From CAWJMF01 sp963843945 (GTDB lineage: Bacteria; Vulcanimicrobiota; Vulcanimicrobiia; Vulcanimicrobiales; Vulcanimicrobiaceae), in NCBI GenBank assembly GCA_963843945.1, contig CAWJMF010000005.1:99131-163130 (forward strand): a DNA stretch of 64,000 bases, written 5' to 3'. The notes beneath the pieces were generated by a model. It saw nothing but the letters and a program-made list of their open reading frames with translations, was not told the origin of the DNA and did not search any database. This document shows, piece after piece, positions 17,948 to 26,839 of this stretch (position 1 is its first letter; each line of letters starts with the position of its first letter). The position numbers were made by a program, and so were the translations under genes.

Positions 17948-19228
17948 ATGCTAGACTTAGCGCTCTTGCGGCGCGACCCCGAGCGCGTTCGCCGTATCGC
18001 GGCGCGCCGCCCAGCCGGTGCGGCCTTCGTCGACGAGGTGCTCGCGCTCGACGCGAAGCTGCGTGCGGCGCGTACCGGCGTGGAAACGCTAAAGGCCGAA
18101 AAGAACGCGCTGACCGCACAGATCTCGAAGGCCCCCGACCGCGCCGCCGCGGCGCAACGCCTGCGACCCGCGATCGCCGCGCTCGACGAACGCATCGCGC
18201 TGGCCGGCGCGACAATCCCGGCGCTCGAAACGGAGATCGACGCGATCCTCTCCGAAGTGCCGAATCTGCTCGACGATTCCGTCCCGCAAGGCGCGGGAGA
18301 GAACGACAACGTCGTGGTGCGGAGCGCCGGCGAGCCGGCAAGCTTCGATTTTGCGCCCAAACCGCATTGGGAGATCGGCGAAGCGCTCGGCATCCTCGAT
18401 TTCGAGCGCGCCGCGAAGCTCTCGGGAAGCCGTTTCGCCGTGTTGCGCGGGAAAGGCGCGCGGCTTTCGCGCGCGCTCGCGAACTTTTTTCTCGATCGCG
18501 CCGCACGGCGTTCCTACGCCGAAATATCGCCGCCGGTACTGGTCAACCGCGAGACGATGTGGTCGACGGGACAGCTCACCAAATTCGCCGACGCGATGTT
18601 CCGCGATCCCGACGCGGATCTGTTTATGATTCCAACGTCGGAAGTGCCGCTGACGGCGTTGCACAAAGACGAGATCCTCGACGGTGCCGCGTTGCCGCTG
18701 CGCTACACGGCCTATACGCCCTGCTTCCGCAAGGAGGCCGGCGCCGCGGGCAAGGACACGCGCGGCTTGATCAGGCTGCACCAGTTCGACAAAGTCGAGC
18801 TCGTCTGGCTGACCGAGCCCGAGCGTTCGTTCGAAGCGCTCGAGCAGTTGACGCGCGATGCGGGCGACCTCCTGGCCGAACTCGGCTTGCCCTACCGAGT
18901 CGTCGCGCTCTGCAGCGCCGACGTCGGCTTCAATGCGGCCAAGACGTACGACCTCGAGGTCTGGTTGCCGGGCCAGGATGCGTACCGCGAGATCAGCTCG
19001 TGCTCGAACTGCACCGATTTCCAAGCCCGCCGCGCCGCGATTCGCTTCCGGCGCGAGCCCAAGGCGAAACCCGAACTGGTGCACACGCTCAACGGCTCGG
19101 GCCTCGCCGTCGGCCGCAGCATCGTCGCGATCCTCGAAAACTACCAGCGCGCCGACGGGAGCGTGCGCGTTCCCGACGCGCTCGTACCCTATACCGGCTT
19201 CGACTCGATCGAGCCCGATCCGGCCTAG
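17948..19228 (+). CDS. serS: serine-tRNA ligase
   Basis: A class II aminoacyl-tRNA synthetase of 426 residues charging tRNA-Ser (and tRNA-Sec). The N-terminal coiled-coil arm runs to about residue 105. Motif 2 is TPCFRKEAGAAGKDTRGLIR, followed by HQFDKVE. The serine pocket shows SSCSNCTDFQARR, and motif 3 is NGSGLAVGRSIVAILENY. ATG at 17948 lies 77 bases from the divergent moeA start. The matching tRNA-Ser(TGA) gene lies at 44.6 kb. Confidence 0.96.
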   Translation: MLDLALLRRDPERVRRIAARRPAGAAFVDEVLALDAKLRAARTGVETLKAEKNALTAQISKAPDRAAAAQRLRPAIAALDERIALAGATIPALETEIDAILSEVPNLLDDSVPQGAGENDNVVVRSAGEPASFDFAPKPHWEIGEALGILDFERAAKLSGSRFAVLRGKGARLSRALANFFLDRAARRSYAEISPPVLVNRETMWSTGQLTKFADAMFRDPDADLFMIPTSEVPLTALHKDEILDGAALPLRYTAYTPCFRKEAGAAGKDTRGLIRLHQFDKVELVWLTEPERSFEALEQLTRDAGDLLAELGLPYRVVALCSADVGFNAAKTYDLEVWLPGQDAYREISSCSNCTDFQARRAAIRFRREPKAKPELVHTLNGSGLAVGRSIVAILENYQRADGSVRVPDALVPYTGFDSIEPDPA

Positions 19229-19794
19229 AGCAAGCGTGTCTTCGCAGCGAGCCGGCGCACCGAACCGTCGACGCCGAACGTCTCGAGCGCGTCGAGCGGA
19301 ACCCAGGCGAGTGCGTGCGACTCGTCGCTGAGGTGCAGCTCTTCCAGCGGGTCGGCGAAAAACGCAAAGCGCACGTCGTAGTGGAGATGGGCGGCCTCTG
19401 CGCCGCGCGCCGGTATCGGGTGAACGTCGACGTCGTAGATGGCTTCTTGGGCGAGGACGATGCGCGCAAGGCCGGACTCTTCGGTCGCCTCGCGCAGCGC
19501 AACGCGGCGAATGTCGGAATCGCCGTCGGCGTGGCCGCCCAGCTGGACCCAAATCCCGAGCTTGCGGTGGTGCGTCAGCAGCGCGTGGCGCAGCGCGCGA
19601 TCGACGATCCAGGCCGAACCGGTCACGTGGCCGCGCGGGAGACTCCGTTCGAAGCAGCGCGGCTCGGCGCGCACGAAGCGCAAGAGTTCTTCGGCCATTG
19701 CGGCCTCGCGTGCGTCGCCAGCGTGGTATTGGGAAAGTTCGGCGATCAAGCGTTCCCGGCTCGGGGGATCGGCGCGGGACGCAGCAAATTCCAT
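19225..19794 (-). CDS. Nudix hydrolase
   Basis: A 189-residue Nudix protein. The Nudix box reads GGHADGDSDIRRVALREATEESGL: the REATEE core is intact, while the usual first glutamate is replaced by aspartate. GSAWIVD and LTHHRKLGIWVQLGGH before it are typical of the 8-oxo-dGTP/NADH pyrophosphatase-like group found beside housekeeping genes. It would hydrolyse a nucleoside diphosphate-linked compound. The proposed start (19794) lies only three bases from the start of the divergent plus-strand gene, so one of the two starts may be internal. Confidence 0.8.
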   Translation of the reverse strand: MEFAASRADPPSRERLIAELSQYHAGDAREAAMAEELLRFVRAEPRCFERSLPRGHVTGSAWIVDRALRHALLTHHRKLGIWVQLGGHADGDSDIRRVALREATEESGLARIVLAQEAIYDVDVHPIPARGAEAAHLHYDVRFAFFADPLEELHLSDESHALAWVPLDALETFGVDGSVRRLAAKTRLL

Positions 19795-19797
19795 CGC

Positions 19798-20196
19798 ATG
19801 AAAAGCAATCGACGCTTGGTGCTGGCCGTCCTGGTCGCCGCGCTCGCCGTTCCCGCGAGCGCGCTCGCCGCCACGACCACGGCTCCTCAGAACCTCACGC
19901 TGCAGGCCGCGATGCGGCCGCACAACAGCCAGAGCGTCCCCTATTCCGGCATCTTGAAGATCAAGATCGAGCCCGACGGGATCGTCAACGGAACCTACGT
20001 CTCGAATTCGATCCGGCCCGATCCGAGCAACGGGAAGATCGTCCCCGTCACCGGCGGCTTGACGGGCACGAATATCCATCTTTCGTTCGGTACGGGCGGT
20101 ACGATGCGCGTAACCGGAACGTTCCACAACGGTCACATCGTCGGCACGGCTTACCGCAAGGGACAGATCTTCGATTTCGAAGCCATCGTGAAATAA
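19798..20196 (+). CDS. small secreted beta-rich protein, unknown function
   Basis: A 132-residue protein with a clear signal peptide (LVLAVLVAALAVPASALA). The mature part alternates short beta strands and turns: SGILKIKIEPDGIVNGTY, PVTGGLTGTNIHLSF and TMRVTGTFHNGHIVGTAY. This looks like a small beta-barrel or jelly-roll fold, reminiscent of secreted proteins with repeated G-x-h-x-G turns. No catalytic residues are evident. A hairpin about 40 bases after the stop could end its transcript. Confidence 0.65.
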   Translation: MKSNRRLVLAVLVAALAVPASALAATTTAPQNLTLQAAMRPHNSQSVPYSGILKIKIEPDGIVNGTYVSNSIRPDPSNGKIVPVTGGLTGTNIHLSFGTGGTMRVTGTFHNGHIVGTAYRKGQIFDFEAIVK

Positions 20197-20237
20197 CCGC
20201 TGTGTCGGAAGGGCCGGCTTCCGCAAAGCGGGTACTT

Positions 20238-20270
20238 GGCGAAGGGCCCGAGGCTTTCGGGTACCTCGCC
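20238..20270 (+). terminator. nested hairpin followed by a pyrimidine/T-rich tract
   Basis: GGCGA (20238-20242) pairs with TCGCC (20266-20270). Inside it CCCGA (20247-20251) pairs with TCGGG (20257-20261). The 3' side continues TTCTTCTTTC. It may terminate the upstream secreted-protein gene, or act as a leader element for the gene starting at 20295, whose ribosome site begins 15 bases later. Confidence 0.35.
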
Positions 20271-20294
20271 TTCTTCTTTCTCCTAGGAGTTCGC

Positions 20295-20648
20295 ATGCGT
20301 ATTTCACGCCTGCTTGCCGGTCTGGCATTGCCCTTTGCTCTCGCGCTGCCGTGCGCGGTTCTCGCACAGCAACCCGGCTCGGGATCCGGCGCGATGGCCG
20401 GGATGAGCCCCGCCCAAGTTCAAAGCGCCGTCAAGACTTCGCTGCAGAGCGTCAACCTGACGCCGCGGCAGAAACTTCAAATCAAACCGATGGTCCAAAA
20501 CTATCAACAAGAGACCGCGGGCGCCGACGCCGCGACCAAGAAATCGGCGCAGGAAGCGCTGCTCAAGAACATCTACGGGGTCCTCACGCCGCAGCAGCAA
20601 ACCGAATTCAAAGCCTCGATGAAGGCGCAGCTCCAGAACGCCCACTAA
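20295..20648 (+). CDS. small secreted helical protein, unknown function
   Basis: A 117-residue exported protein (signal LLAGLALPFALALPCAVLA) rich in Gln, Ala and Met. The mature part reads as two or three helices: SPAQVQSAVKTSLQSVNLTP, LQIKPMVQNYQQETA and VLTPQQQTEFKASMKAQL. The LTP-x-Q spacing recalls Spy/CpxP-like LTxxQ periplasmic chaperones, which also have a repeated LTPxQxxxF pattern, so a periplasmic chaperone or stress-sensing role is possible. AGGAG five bases upstream supports the ATG at 20295. Confidence 0.65.
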   Translation: MRISRLLAGLALPFALALPCAVLAQQPGSGSGAMAGMSPAQVQSAVKTSLQSVNLTPRQKLQIKPMVQNYQQETAGADAATKKSAQEALLKNIYGVLTPQQQTEFKASMKAQLQNAH

Positions 20649-20715
20649 GACGCGCCGCGAGCGTTTCGACTTCTTCGTCGACGTCGCCGCGGTCGGTTTA
20701 ATCTCACTCGCGACG

Positions 20716-21270
20716 GTGCTTACCGCCTGGTGCGGTTACCAGGCGGCGCGCTGGAGCACGCTGGCGACCCGGCAGTACCAGGAAGCGAGTTCGACGCGTC
20801 TGGGCGGCGCGACGCACGCGGCGCGGGCGAACGCGCTCCAGATCGTCGACGTCAACCTCTTCCTCCAATACATCATCGCGGTCGACGAAAACCACATCGC
20901 GGTGCGCGACTTCATCGCCAAGCGCTTCCGTACCGAAATGCGGCCGGCGTTCGACGCATGGCTGGCGACGCATCCGCTGACGAATCCGCACGCGCCCACG
21001 TCGCCGTTCGTCATGCCGCAGTACAAGCTCGGCGAGAACGAACTGGCCGATAAGATGCAAGCCGCCGCCGGCGAGAAGTTCGCCGCGGGCCAGCAAGCCA
21101 ACGAGACCGGCGACGACTACGTGCGGCTCACCGTGATCTTCGCCGCGGTCTCTTTCTTAGCCGGCATCTGCACGCGCTTTCCGTATCCGATTCACGGCGT
21201 GGTCGTCGGCATCGGTTTCGTCATGCTGATCGTCGGCCTGTTTCAGCTGGTGCAGCAGCCGCTGCGTTAA
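20716..21270 (+). CDS. membrane protein with N- and C-terminal transmembrane segments, unclear start
   Basis: From the GTG at 20716 this is 184 residues: a membrane segment continuing into WCGYQAARWSTLATRQYQEA, a long soluble helical region and two C-terminal hydrophobic helices (VIFAAVSFLAGIC and VVVGIGFVMLIVGLF). The family (ATAW-x-GYQAARW proteins of unknown function) normally has a basic N-terminus and a complete first helix. These are encoded in frame just upstream as TRRERFDFFVDVAAVGLISL (from about 20650), without any ATG, GTG or TTG. ACG codons at 20638 and 20650 are the nearest candidates. Translation is likely coupled to the preceding gene. Confidence 0.7.
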   Translation: MLTAWCGYQAARWSTLATRQYQEASSTRLGGATHAARANALQIVDVNLFLQYIIAVDENHIAVRDFIAKRFRTEMRPAFDAWLATHPLTNPHAPTSPFVMPQYKLGENELADKMQAAAGEKFAAGQQANETGDDYVRLTVIFAAVSFLAGICTRFPYPIHGVVVGIGFVMLIVGLFQLVQQPLR

Positions 21271-22061
21271 CGCTCCGGCTCCTCGAGGCCGAGCATTCCC
21301 TGAGCCGCTAAGGCCCCGGCCGCCGTGGGCGGCCCCTTAAGGATCGTCTCGAATACGACGCCGAGCAGCGCTCCGGCCAGCGGGCCGAGCACGTACACCC
21401 ACGTCGTGGAGAAATCGCCGCGAGCCAGATCGGGAGCGAACGATCGGACCGGGTTCATCGATGCGCCGCTCACCGGTGCGGCCCAAAGTCCGGCGAGCGC
21501 GATGTAGCCGCCGACGGCGATCGCCCCGTTGGTGCCGATGTTTCGCGCGCCCGAGGCCGTGCCTAAAATTGCGTTGACCAATCCCGCGGTAAGCAAGATC
21601 TCGATGAAGAAGGCGCGCCAAGGCCCGAACGCCGGATCGGGAACGGTTGCGCCCGCTTGACCGGCGAGGCCGAACATCGCGCGCAAGAAGAACGCAGCCA
21701 CGATGCCGCCGGCAAACTGCGCGAGGATGTAGCCGGGAACGCGGGGCCACGGGAAGTTGCGCCGCACCGCAAACGCGAGGGTCACGGCGGGATTGAGGTG
21801 CGCCCCGCTGACGGCTCCCATAAAGTAAATGATCGTCATGACCATCAAGCCCGGCGCGATGACGGCCATCGCGAGGGTGACCGCGCCGTGGCTTCGAGCC
21901 GATACTACCGACGCGCCCGCCGCAACGACGACCAGCAAAAACGTTCCCCAAGCTTCCGCGAAGACGCGCCGCCCCTCGCGGCCCGGATCGAAAAATTCCT
22001 TAGCCTCGGTGCGGGCTTGCAGCGCCCGAAGCTCGCGATCGTCGAATGCTGCCTTAAGCAT
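21267..22061 (-). CDS. MIP-family aquaporin/glycerol channel with NPA and NPV boxes
   Basis: A 264-residue channel with six transmembrane helices. The first pore loop is SGAHLNPAVTLAF; the second is GASMNPVRSFAPDLA, where the usual NPA is NPV. The arginine of the selectivity filter follows the second box. The subfamily looks AqpZ/NIP-like, conducting water or small uncharged solutes. An NPV box occurs in some NIP-type channels for metalloids or larger solutes, so water may not be the substrate. The N-terminal 30 residues are hydrophilic and helical. No Shine-Dalgarno is seen before the ATG. Confidence 0.88.
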   Translation of the reverse strand: MLKAAFDDRELRALQARTEAKEFFDPGREGRRVFAEAWGTFLLVVVAAGASVVSARSHGAVTLAMAVIAPGLMVMTIIYFMGAVSGAHLNPAVTLAFAVRRNFPWPRVPGYILAQFAGGIVAAFFLRAMFGLAGQAGATVPDPAFGPWRAFFIEILLTAGLVNAILGTASGARNIGTNGAIAVGGYIALAGLWAAPVSGASMNPVRSFAPDLARGDFSTTWVYVLGPLAGALLGVVFETILKGPPTAAGALAAQGMLGLEEPER

Positions 22062-22179
22062 GTCTTAAGCATATAACAGTTAAGCGCGCCTTTTTCCAGG
22101 CCATTCACCGCAAATCGCGTTCGTCTCGCCCCAAAGGCTGCGCTCGGCGCCTCTCGCCGCAACGGCAATCGGTGCTCGC

Positions 22180-22782
22180 CTAGGGTCCGAGTCCGCTCAC
22201 CGCGAGATAAAAACTGGCCCCGTTCGCCACGAACGTGGTCGACGTCTTGCGAATCGAATCGAGGAACGGATCGGAGGACGCTTTGGGGTCGAGCGAGATT
22301 CCGGGCGGAACGGCAAACGTCGTCTCGACGCTCATGACGGTCGCGCCGATGACCATTTCGCAGACGTCGGCCACCTGGGCCTTGATCTTGTTGGAATGCG
22401 CGCTGCAATTCGCCCGGTAGTTGCCCATGCGGTAGATCACCGGATTCGCCGCGACGTCGAAACCGCTGCGCGACCAGAGGGTCGGATACTTCTTCTTCAA
22501 GCTCGCGTCATCGTCGTACAGGTCGAAGCGCAGGAGCGTGACGGCGTGGTCGGCGGTCCGCGTAAAGGTGTAGAGAACCGGCCGCGGATTCGAACCCGGC
22601 GGCTCGCTCGAGATGGGCGTCTCGTAGCCGCTGGGGATGGCCCGCTCCGGGTAGATCGTGTGCATCAAACGGTCGGCGAGCGTCGTCGCCGAGGGATCGG
22701 CCGGAACCGCCGATGGCGTCGTCGCGCACAGCAGCGCGAAAAAGCACGAAGCCGCCAGCGCTCGCGTCGAGTTGACCGCCAT
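22180..22782 (-). CDS. secreted protein of unknown function
   Basis: A 200-residue exported protein (signal LAASCFFALLCATTPSAVPA). The mature part mentions no known motif: ADRLMHTIYPERAIPSGYET, LLRFDLYDDDASLKKKYP, then two cysteines (RANCSA, VADVCEM) that could form a disulfide. The end is strand-rich. The ATG at 22782 is preceded by GGAAGGAA. It lies 13 bases after the DsbA-like gene and is probably co-transcribed with it, which fits a cysteine-containing exported client, though the DsbA-like protein itself has no signal peptide. Confidence 0.6.
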   Translation of the reverse strand: MAVNSTRALAASCFFALLCATTPSAVPADPSATTLADRLMHTIYPERAIPSGYETPISSEPPGSNPRPVLYTFTRTADHAVTLLRFDLYDDDASLKKKYPTLWSRSGFDVAANPVIYRMGNYRANCSAHSNKIKAQVADVCEMVIGATVMSVETTFAVPPGISLDPKASSDPFLDSIRKTSTTFVANGASFYLAVSGLGP

Positions 22783-22795
22783 CCGTTTCCTTCCC

Positions 22796-23344
22796 TTAGC
22801 GAACGCCCTCGGCCGACAAGGCCCGCTCGATCGTTTCGCCGAGCGCCTCGACCGACACTTCGTCGCCGTAGGCGAAACCGTTGATGAAGAGCGCGGGCGT
22901 TCCTTCGACGCCGCTTTCCTCGCCCGAGCGTACGTCGCTCTCGATCCGCCGGCGATACGTGTGATGCTGGATCGCAGCAGCGATCTTCTCACCGGGAACA
23001 CCGCTCGCTTCGCCGTAGGCGCTCAGCTGAGGATCCGTCAGCGCCGACTGGTGCCGGTAGAGCTGATCGTACATTTCCCAAAATTTCCCGGCGCTCGCAG
23101 CGGCCTCGGCGGCTTCCGCCGCGGCCTCGGCGTGCGGGTGCATGGGCAGCGGAAAGTGGCGGAAAACCAGTGCCACGCGTTGCCCGTACTTTGCGCGAAT
23201 CGCCTCGAGCACGAGGTAGGCCTCGCCGCAATAAGGACATTCGAAGTCGCCGAACTCCGTGATGACGACCGGTGCTGTAAGCGAACCGCGCACGTGATCG
23301 CGTTCGCTCGGTTCGGGGATGAGATCGGTTCCCTCTTGCGCCAT
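22796..23344 (-). CDS. DsbA-family thioredoxin-fold oxidoreductase
   Basis: A 182-residue thioredoxin-fold protein with active site FECPYCGEAY, cis-proline motif VEGTPALFINGF, and the helical insertion between them as in DsbA/DSBA-like proteins. It lacks a signal peptide, so it is predicted to be cytoplasmic, like the stand-alone DsbA-like proteins often annotated near NhaA or vitamin K epoxide reductase. AAAGGA lies about ten bases before the ATG at 23344. The substrate is unknown; the next gene is a secreted two-cysteine protein. Confidence 0.85.
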   Translation of the reverse strand: MAQEGTDLIPEPSERDHVRGSLTAPVVITEFGDFECPYCGEAYLVLEAIRAKYGQRVALVFRHFPLPMHPHAEAAAEAAEAAASAGKFWEMYDQLYRHQSALTDPQLSAYGEASGVPGEKIAAAIQHHTYRRRIESDVRSGEESGVEGTPALFINGFAYGDEVSVEALGETIERALSAEGVR

Positions 23345-23404
23345 CGTTTCGCGTCCTTTCGCGGCAGCGTGCGTCTTCAGGACCGTTTCCCCAGACGGCG
23401 AGTT

Positions 23405-24415
23405 TCAGTCGAGCAAGGGGCCTGTAGTCTTCTGAAGCGTCTCCCAGGCTTGCGTGCCGAACTTCGTCCGCCACTCCTCGTAGAAGCCGGCCTGCTTCAG
23501 TTTCCGCTTGAAGGGAGCCCGGTCGGGTGCGTTCACGGTCAGGCCTTGGCTCTTCAGTTTTGCAAGCAGCGACCCGTTGGTCGACTCCGAAAGCTTGCGC
23601 TGCCCCACGACCGCTTCTTCGATGTTGCGCGTGATGAGCGCTTGAACGTCGTCGGGCAACGCGCTCCAGAGCTGGGCGTTGCCCAAAAACCAAAAGCCCG
23701 TCCAAACGTGGCTGGTGAGCGAGAGATACTTCTGGACTTCGAAGACCTTGCCGTTCTCGATGATGGTGAGCGGGTTCTCCTCGCCGTCGACGAGATGCGT
23801 CTGCAGCGCGGTGTAGACTTCAGCGAAGGCGAGCGCGGTCGGCGTCGCGCCGAGAGCTTTGAAGAGCGAGACTTCGATCGGAGAAACGGGCACGCGAATC
23901 TTCAGCCCGTTGAGATCGTCCGGCGCGACGATCGGCTTCGTGCTCGTCGTGATCTGACGGAAGCCGTTGTCCCAGATGTGATCGAAGACGTGCAGCCCCG
24001 CCTTGACGATCTCGGCGCGAACCATCGCGCCGAGCGGCCCGTCCATCGCCGCGAAGACCTCGCCGTAGTCCTTGAACGCGAAGCCGACGTTGCCGATCGC
24101 GCTCAACGGCACGATCGTTGCCAGGCTTCCGTCGAGATAGGTCAAGAAATTTATCGCTCCGGCGCGAAGCTGCGTAAGCATCGCGGAGTCGCCGCCGAGC
24201 ATGCTGTTCGGGAACAGCGAGATCTGCACGCGCCCGTTGGACTCGTTTTTGATCTTCTCGGCCGCGGCTGAGATCGCGATCGTGACGGGATTGTCGGGCT
24301 GCTGCGCGCTCGCGTACTTGAGCTCGAACTGCGCGGCATCGGCCGGCCGCCGGAGAAATGCGATCGAGGCGAAAGCCGACGCGCCCGCGACGAACGTCTT
24401 ACGTTGAAGGTTCAT
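23405..24415 (-). CDS. TRAP-type transporter substrate-binding protein (DctP family), orphan
   Basis: A 336-residue periplasmic binding protein with a Tat/Sec-like signal (QRKTFVAGASAFASIAFLRR). DctP landmarks: FPNSMLGGDSAMLTQLRAG, NGFRQITTSTKP, LKIRVPVSP, FAEVYTALQTHLVDGEENP and VQKYLSLT, with the conserved arginine of the carboxylate site in IRVPVS. TRAP carriers import organic acids using ion gradients, but no DctQ or DctM membrane component is encoded nearby. A close paralogue lies at 62936-63943. A role as sensor ligand or partner of a remote permease is possible. Confidence 0.88.
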   Translation of the reverse strand: MNLQRKTFVAGASAFASIAFLRRPADAAQFELKYASAQQPDNPVTIAISAAAEKIKNESNGRVQISLFPNSMLGGDSAMLTQLRAGAINFLTYLDGSLATIVPLSAIGNVGFAFKDYGEVFAAMDGPLGAMVRAEIVKAGLHVFDHIWDNGFRQITTSTKPIVAPDDLNGLKIRVPVSPIEVSLFKALGATPTALAFAEVYTALQTHLVDGEENPLTIIENGKVFEVQKYLSLTSHVWTGFWFLGNAQLWSALPDDVQALITRNIEEAVVGQRKLSESTNGSLLAKLKSQGLTVNAPDRAPFKRKLKQAGFYEEWRTKFGTQAWETLQKTTGPLLD

Positions 24416-24526
24416 CGGGGCGTCTTTGCTTTGACATCAGCCGTCCCATGCTCGCAGGTCCCGGGCCGAAACGAAAAAGGACGATGGGCCTTCCGGCACC
24501 ACCGCCCTTTTCTCAGTGACCGGAGC

Positions 24527-25627
24527 TTAGTTGACGATGATCGTGATCGGCGCCGTCGGCGGCGAGAACGTGGTCGAACCGCACTGCGTGGGCGACGTTC
24601 CGAGGAGCCCGGCGGGGATATCCCAGGCACAGACCGTAGTACTGGCACCGCCGGTCGGAACGACGTACTCGTTGTAGTTGATTCGCGTCGTCGAAACCGG
24701 CGAGGTCGACTGGAAGATCGTGCTCGTCCCGTAGTCGGTCAGCACGATCGGTTGCGCGGAGCTGCTCACGTAGAGGACGTCGAGGGTTTCGCCCTGCTCG
24801 TTGTTGGCAAAGCCTTCCGCAACCGTCGTGTAAACCGCCGTGTCGCCGACGTTGCCGTTTCCGCCGCCACCACCGTAGATCGCGTTGTTATCGTAGTCGG
24901 AGAAACCGACGTAGACGTAATAGCCTTGCGAGGCCGGCGCGCCGGCCGGCATGGTCGTTGCGCCCGTATTCACGGACGGCCCTAAGGGATGGAAGACGAT
25001 CGCGTCGAGCGTGACGCCGACGCAGTTCACGATCGGACCGGCCGATGAATCGCAGTTGCTCGTGGCCGTGTTGACGACCGTCGCGGCGACGAAGTTCTGC
25101 GAAAGCGCCGGCCCGAGCAGCGTGACGCCGTCGGCCGCCGTCGGCTGAATGTTCGCCGGCGCGCTGCCGCTCTGCGTCTGGTCCGTCGTCGTGATCCGGA
25201 AGTAGTCGTTGCCGACGGGCACGTTGTTCATGACGACGGTGCAGTCGATGCCGTTGCCCGACGGATCGGGCGTGCAATTCGTGCCGCTGCTCAGGCTCTG
25301 GTACTGCGTTTCCGACTGCGAGCCCGCCGCGCCGTTGACGGCGGCAACGTCCAGAACGATCGTATCCGACGACGGCGAGACCCAATCGGGCTTCACGCGG
25401 GCCGAGGTCTTGACGCGAGAGCTCTTCGACTTCGAGGTGCTCGCGCTCTTCGGAACGTGAACGACGAGCGTCAGCTTTGTTTTCACCGAGGGAACGGGCG
25501 TAGTCGGGCTGCTGGGGCCGCTGCCCCCGCCGCCGTTACCGGCGTTTGGAATACCGCTCGACCCGCCGGCGCAACCGGAGAAGATTAGCGCCGCGAGACC
25601 GACGGACACAAGGAAAGAATGGCGCAT
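24527..25627 (-). CDS. large lipoprotein, unknown function
   Basis: A lipoprotein of about 366 residues: signal ending in the lipobox IFSGC, then a low-complexity Gly/Ser/Pro/Thr linker and a beta-rich body full of Thr, Val and Asn (SETQYQSLSSGTNCTPDP, VVNTATSNCDSSAGPIVNC, GYYVYVGFSDYDNN). Four or more cysteines could form disulfides outside the cytoplasm. Such Thr/Asn-rich secreted proteins look like surface or adhesion proteins, but no named domain is recognised. GGAGGTCGC upstream supports the ATG at 25627; an in-frame ATG 24 bases earlier is less likely. Confidence 0.6.
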   Translation of the reverse strand: MRHSFLVSVGLAALIFSGCAGGSSGIPNAGNGGGGSGPSSPTTPVPSVKTKLTLVVHVPKSASTSKSKSSRVKTSARVKPDWVSPSSDTIVLDVAAVNGAAGSQSETQYQSLSSGTNCTPDPSGNGIDCTVVMNNVPVGNDYFRITTTDQTQSGSAPANIQPTAADGVTLLGPALSQNFVAATVVNTATSNCDSSAGPIVNCVGVTLDAIVFHPLGPSVNTGATTMPAGAPASQGYYVYVGFSDYDNNAIYGGGGGNGNVGDTAVYTTVAEGFANNEQGETLDVLYVSSSAQPIVLTDYGTSTIFQSTSPVSTTRINYNEYVVPTGGASTTVCAWDIPAGLLGTSPTQCGSTTFSPPTAPITIIVN

Positions 25628-25788
25628 GAAAAGCGACCTCCGATAAAACACGCGAGCGGGCCGAAGACCGGCCCCCTTTTACTGAACATCGTCGTCGTTG
25701 CGGCGTTTCTTTAGCGCGTCGCCGCCACTGTGAAAGCAGGACCTGCAATGCGCGGGGGTTCTCCGCGAACCTGCGCGAAGCGCGTGCG

Positions 25789-26824
25789 ATGCTGTTTCCT
25801 ACGACGATCGCGGGAAGTTTGCCGAAGCCCAAGTGGCTTGCGGATCCCGAAAGGCTTTGGCCCGACTGGCGTCTCGCCGGCGACGAGTTGCGCGACGCGC
25901 AGCGCGACGCGGTGCGCGTCGCGATCTTCGAGCAGGAGCGCGCGGGCGTGGACATCGTCACCGACGGCGAACAGTCGCGCCGGCATTTCGTCCACGGTTT
26001 CGCCGGCGCGCTCGCCGGCGTCGACAGCTCGAAAATGAAGCGGCGCGGCATTCGCGCCGACCGTTACGAGGCCGAGTGCCCGACGATCGCCGGTCCCGTG
26101 CGACGCACCGTCCCCGTGCATCTCGACGAAATCCGCTTCGCGCGCGACGCCGCGACGCGCCGTCTGAAAATCACCTTGCCGGGCCCGATGACGATCGTCG
26201 ATACCCTCAACGACGAGTTCTACGGCAGCCGGAAGGAGGCGGCGTTCGCCTTCGCTGCGGCCTTACGCGCCGAGATTCACGATCTCGTCGCCGCCGGCGT
26301 CGACGTCGTGCAGATCGACGAACCCGCCTTCAACGTCTATTTCGACGAGGTCGAAGCGTGGGGCGTTGCGGCGCTCGACGCTGCCCTCGAGGGCGCAGCG
26401 TGCGAGACAGCCGTGCACGTCTGCTATGGATACGGCATCGCCGCTAACGTTGCGTGGAAAGCCGCCCTCGGTACCGAGTGGGACCAGTACGCGCACATTT
26501 TCCCGTTCCTCGCAAAGAGCCGCGTCGACACCGTCGCGATCGAACTCGCCGGCTCGCGCGTGCCGCCGCGCGTGCTCGAGCTGCTCGGCGCGAAGAACGT
26601 CGCGATCGGCGTCATCGACGTCGCGAGCGATCGTGTCGAGTCGCCGGAAGACGTCCGCGCCACGATCGAGCTTGCGCGCAACCATCTCGCCGACGAACGC
26701 ATCCAATGTTCGACCAACTGCGGCATGGCCCCGATGCGGCGCGACGTCGCGTACGCGAAAGCTACGCGCGCTCGGCGCGGGCGCGGCGCTCGCGCGAACC
26801 GGCCGCGCGGTCTCGACCACCTAA
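25789..26824 (+). CDS. MetE C-terminal-type cobalamin-independent methionine synthase-like protein, one +1 frameshift
   Basis: A single-domain methyltransferase of about 345 residues, like archaeal and environmental MetE-core proteins. It has FPTTIAGSLPKP, VTDGEQSRRHF, LPGPMTI, QIDEPAFN and the zinc-site parts AVHVCYG (H-x-C) and CSTNCGMAPM. These enzymes transfer a methyl group to homocysteine or a related thiol. The reading frame breaks near 26760, where GCGAAAGCTA has one base more than expected. Dropping it gives AYAKLRALGAGAALA and a stop at 26824, as in homologues. Read as it stands, the frame runs to 27012 with unrelated residues. Confidence 0.82.
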
Positions 26825-26839
26825 CGACCGGTTCGGGGA

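Noticed and set aside
17072..18506. Long Arg-rich frames opposite moeA and serS
   Set aside because: Both real genes are certain from motifs; these are antisense shadows.
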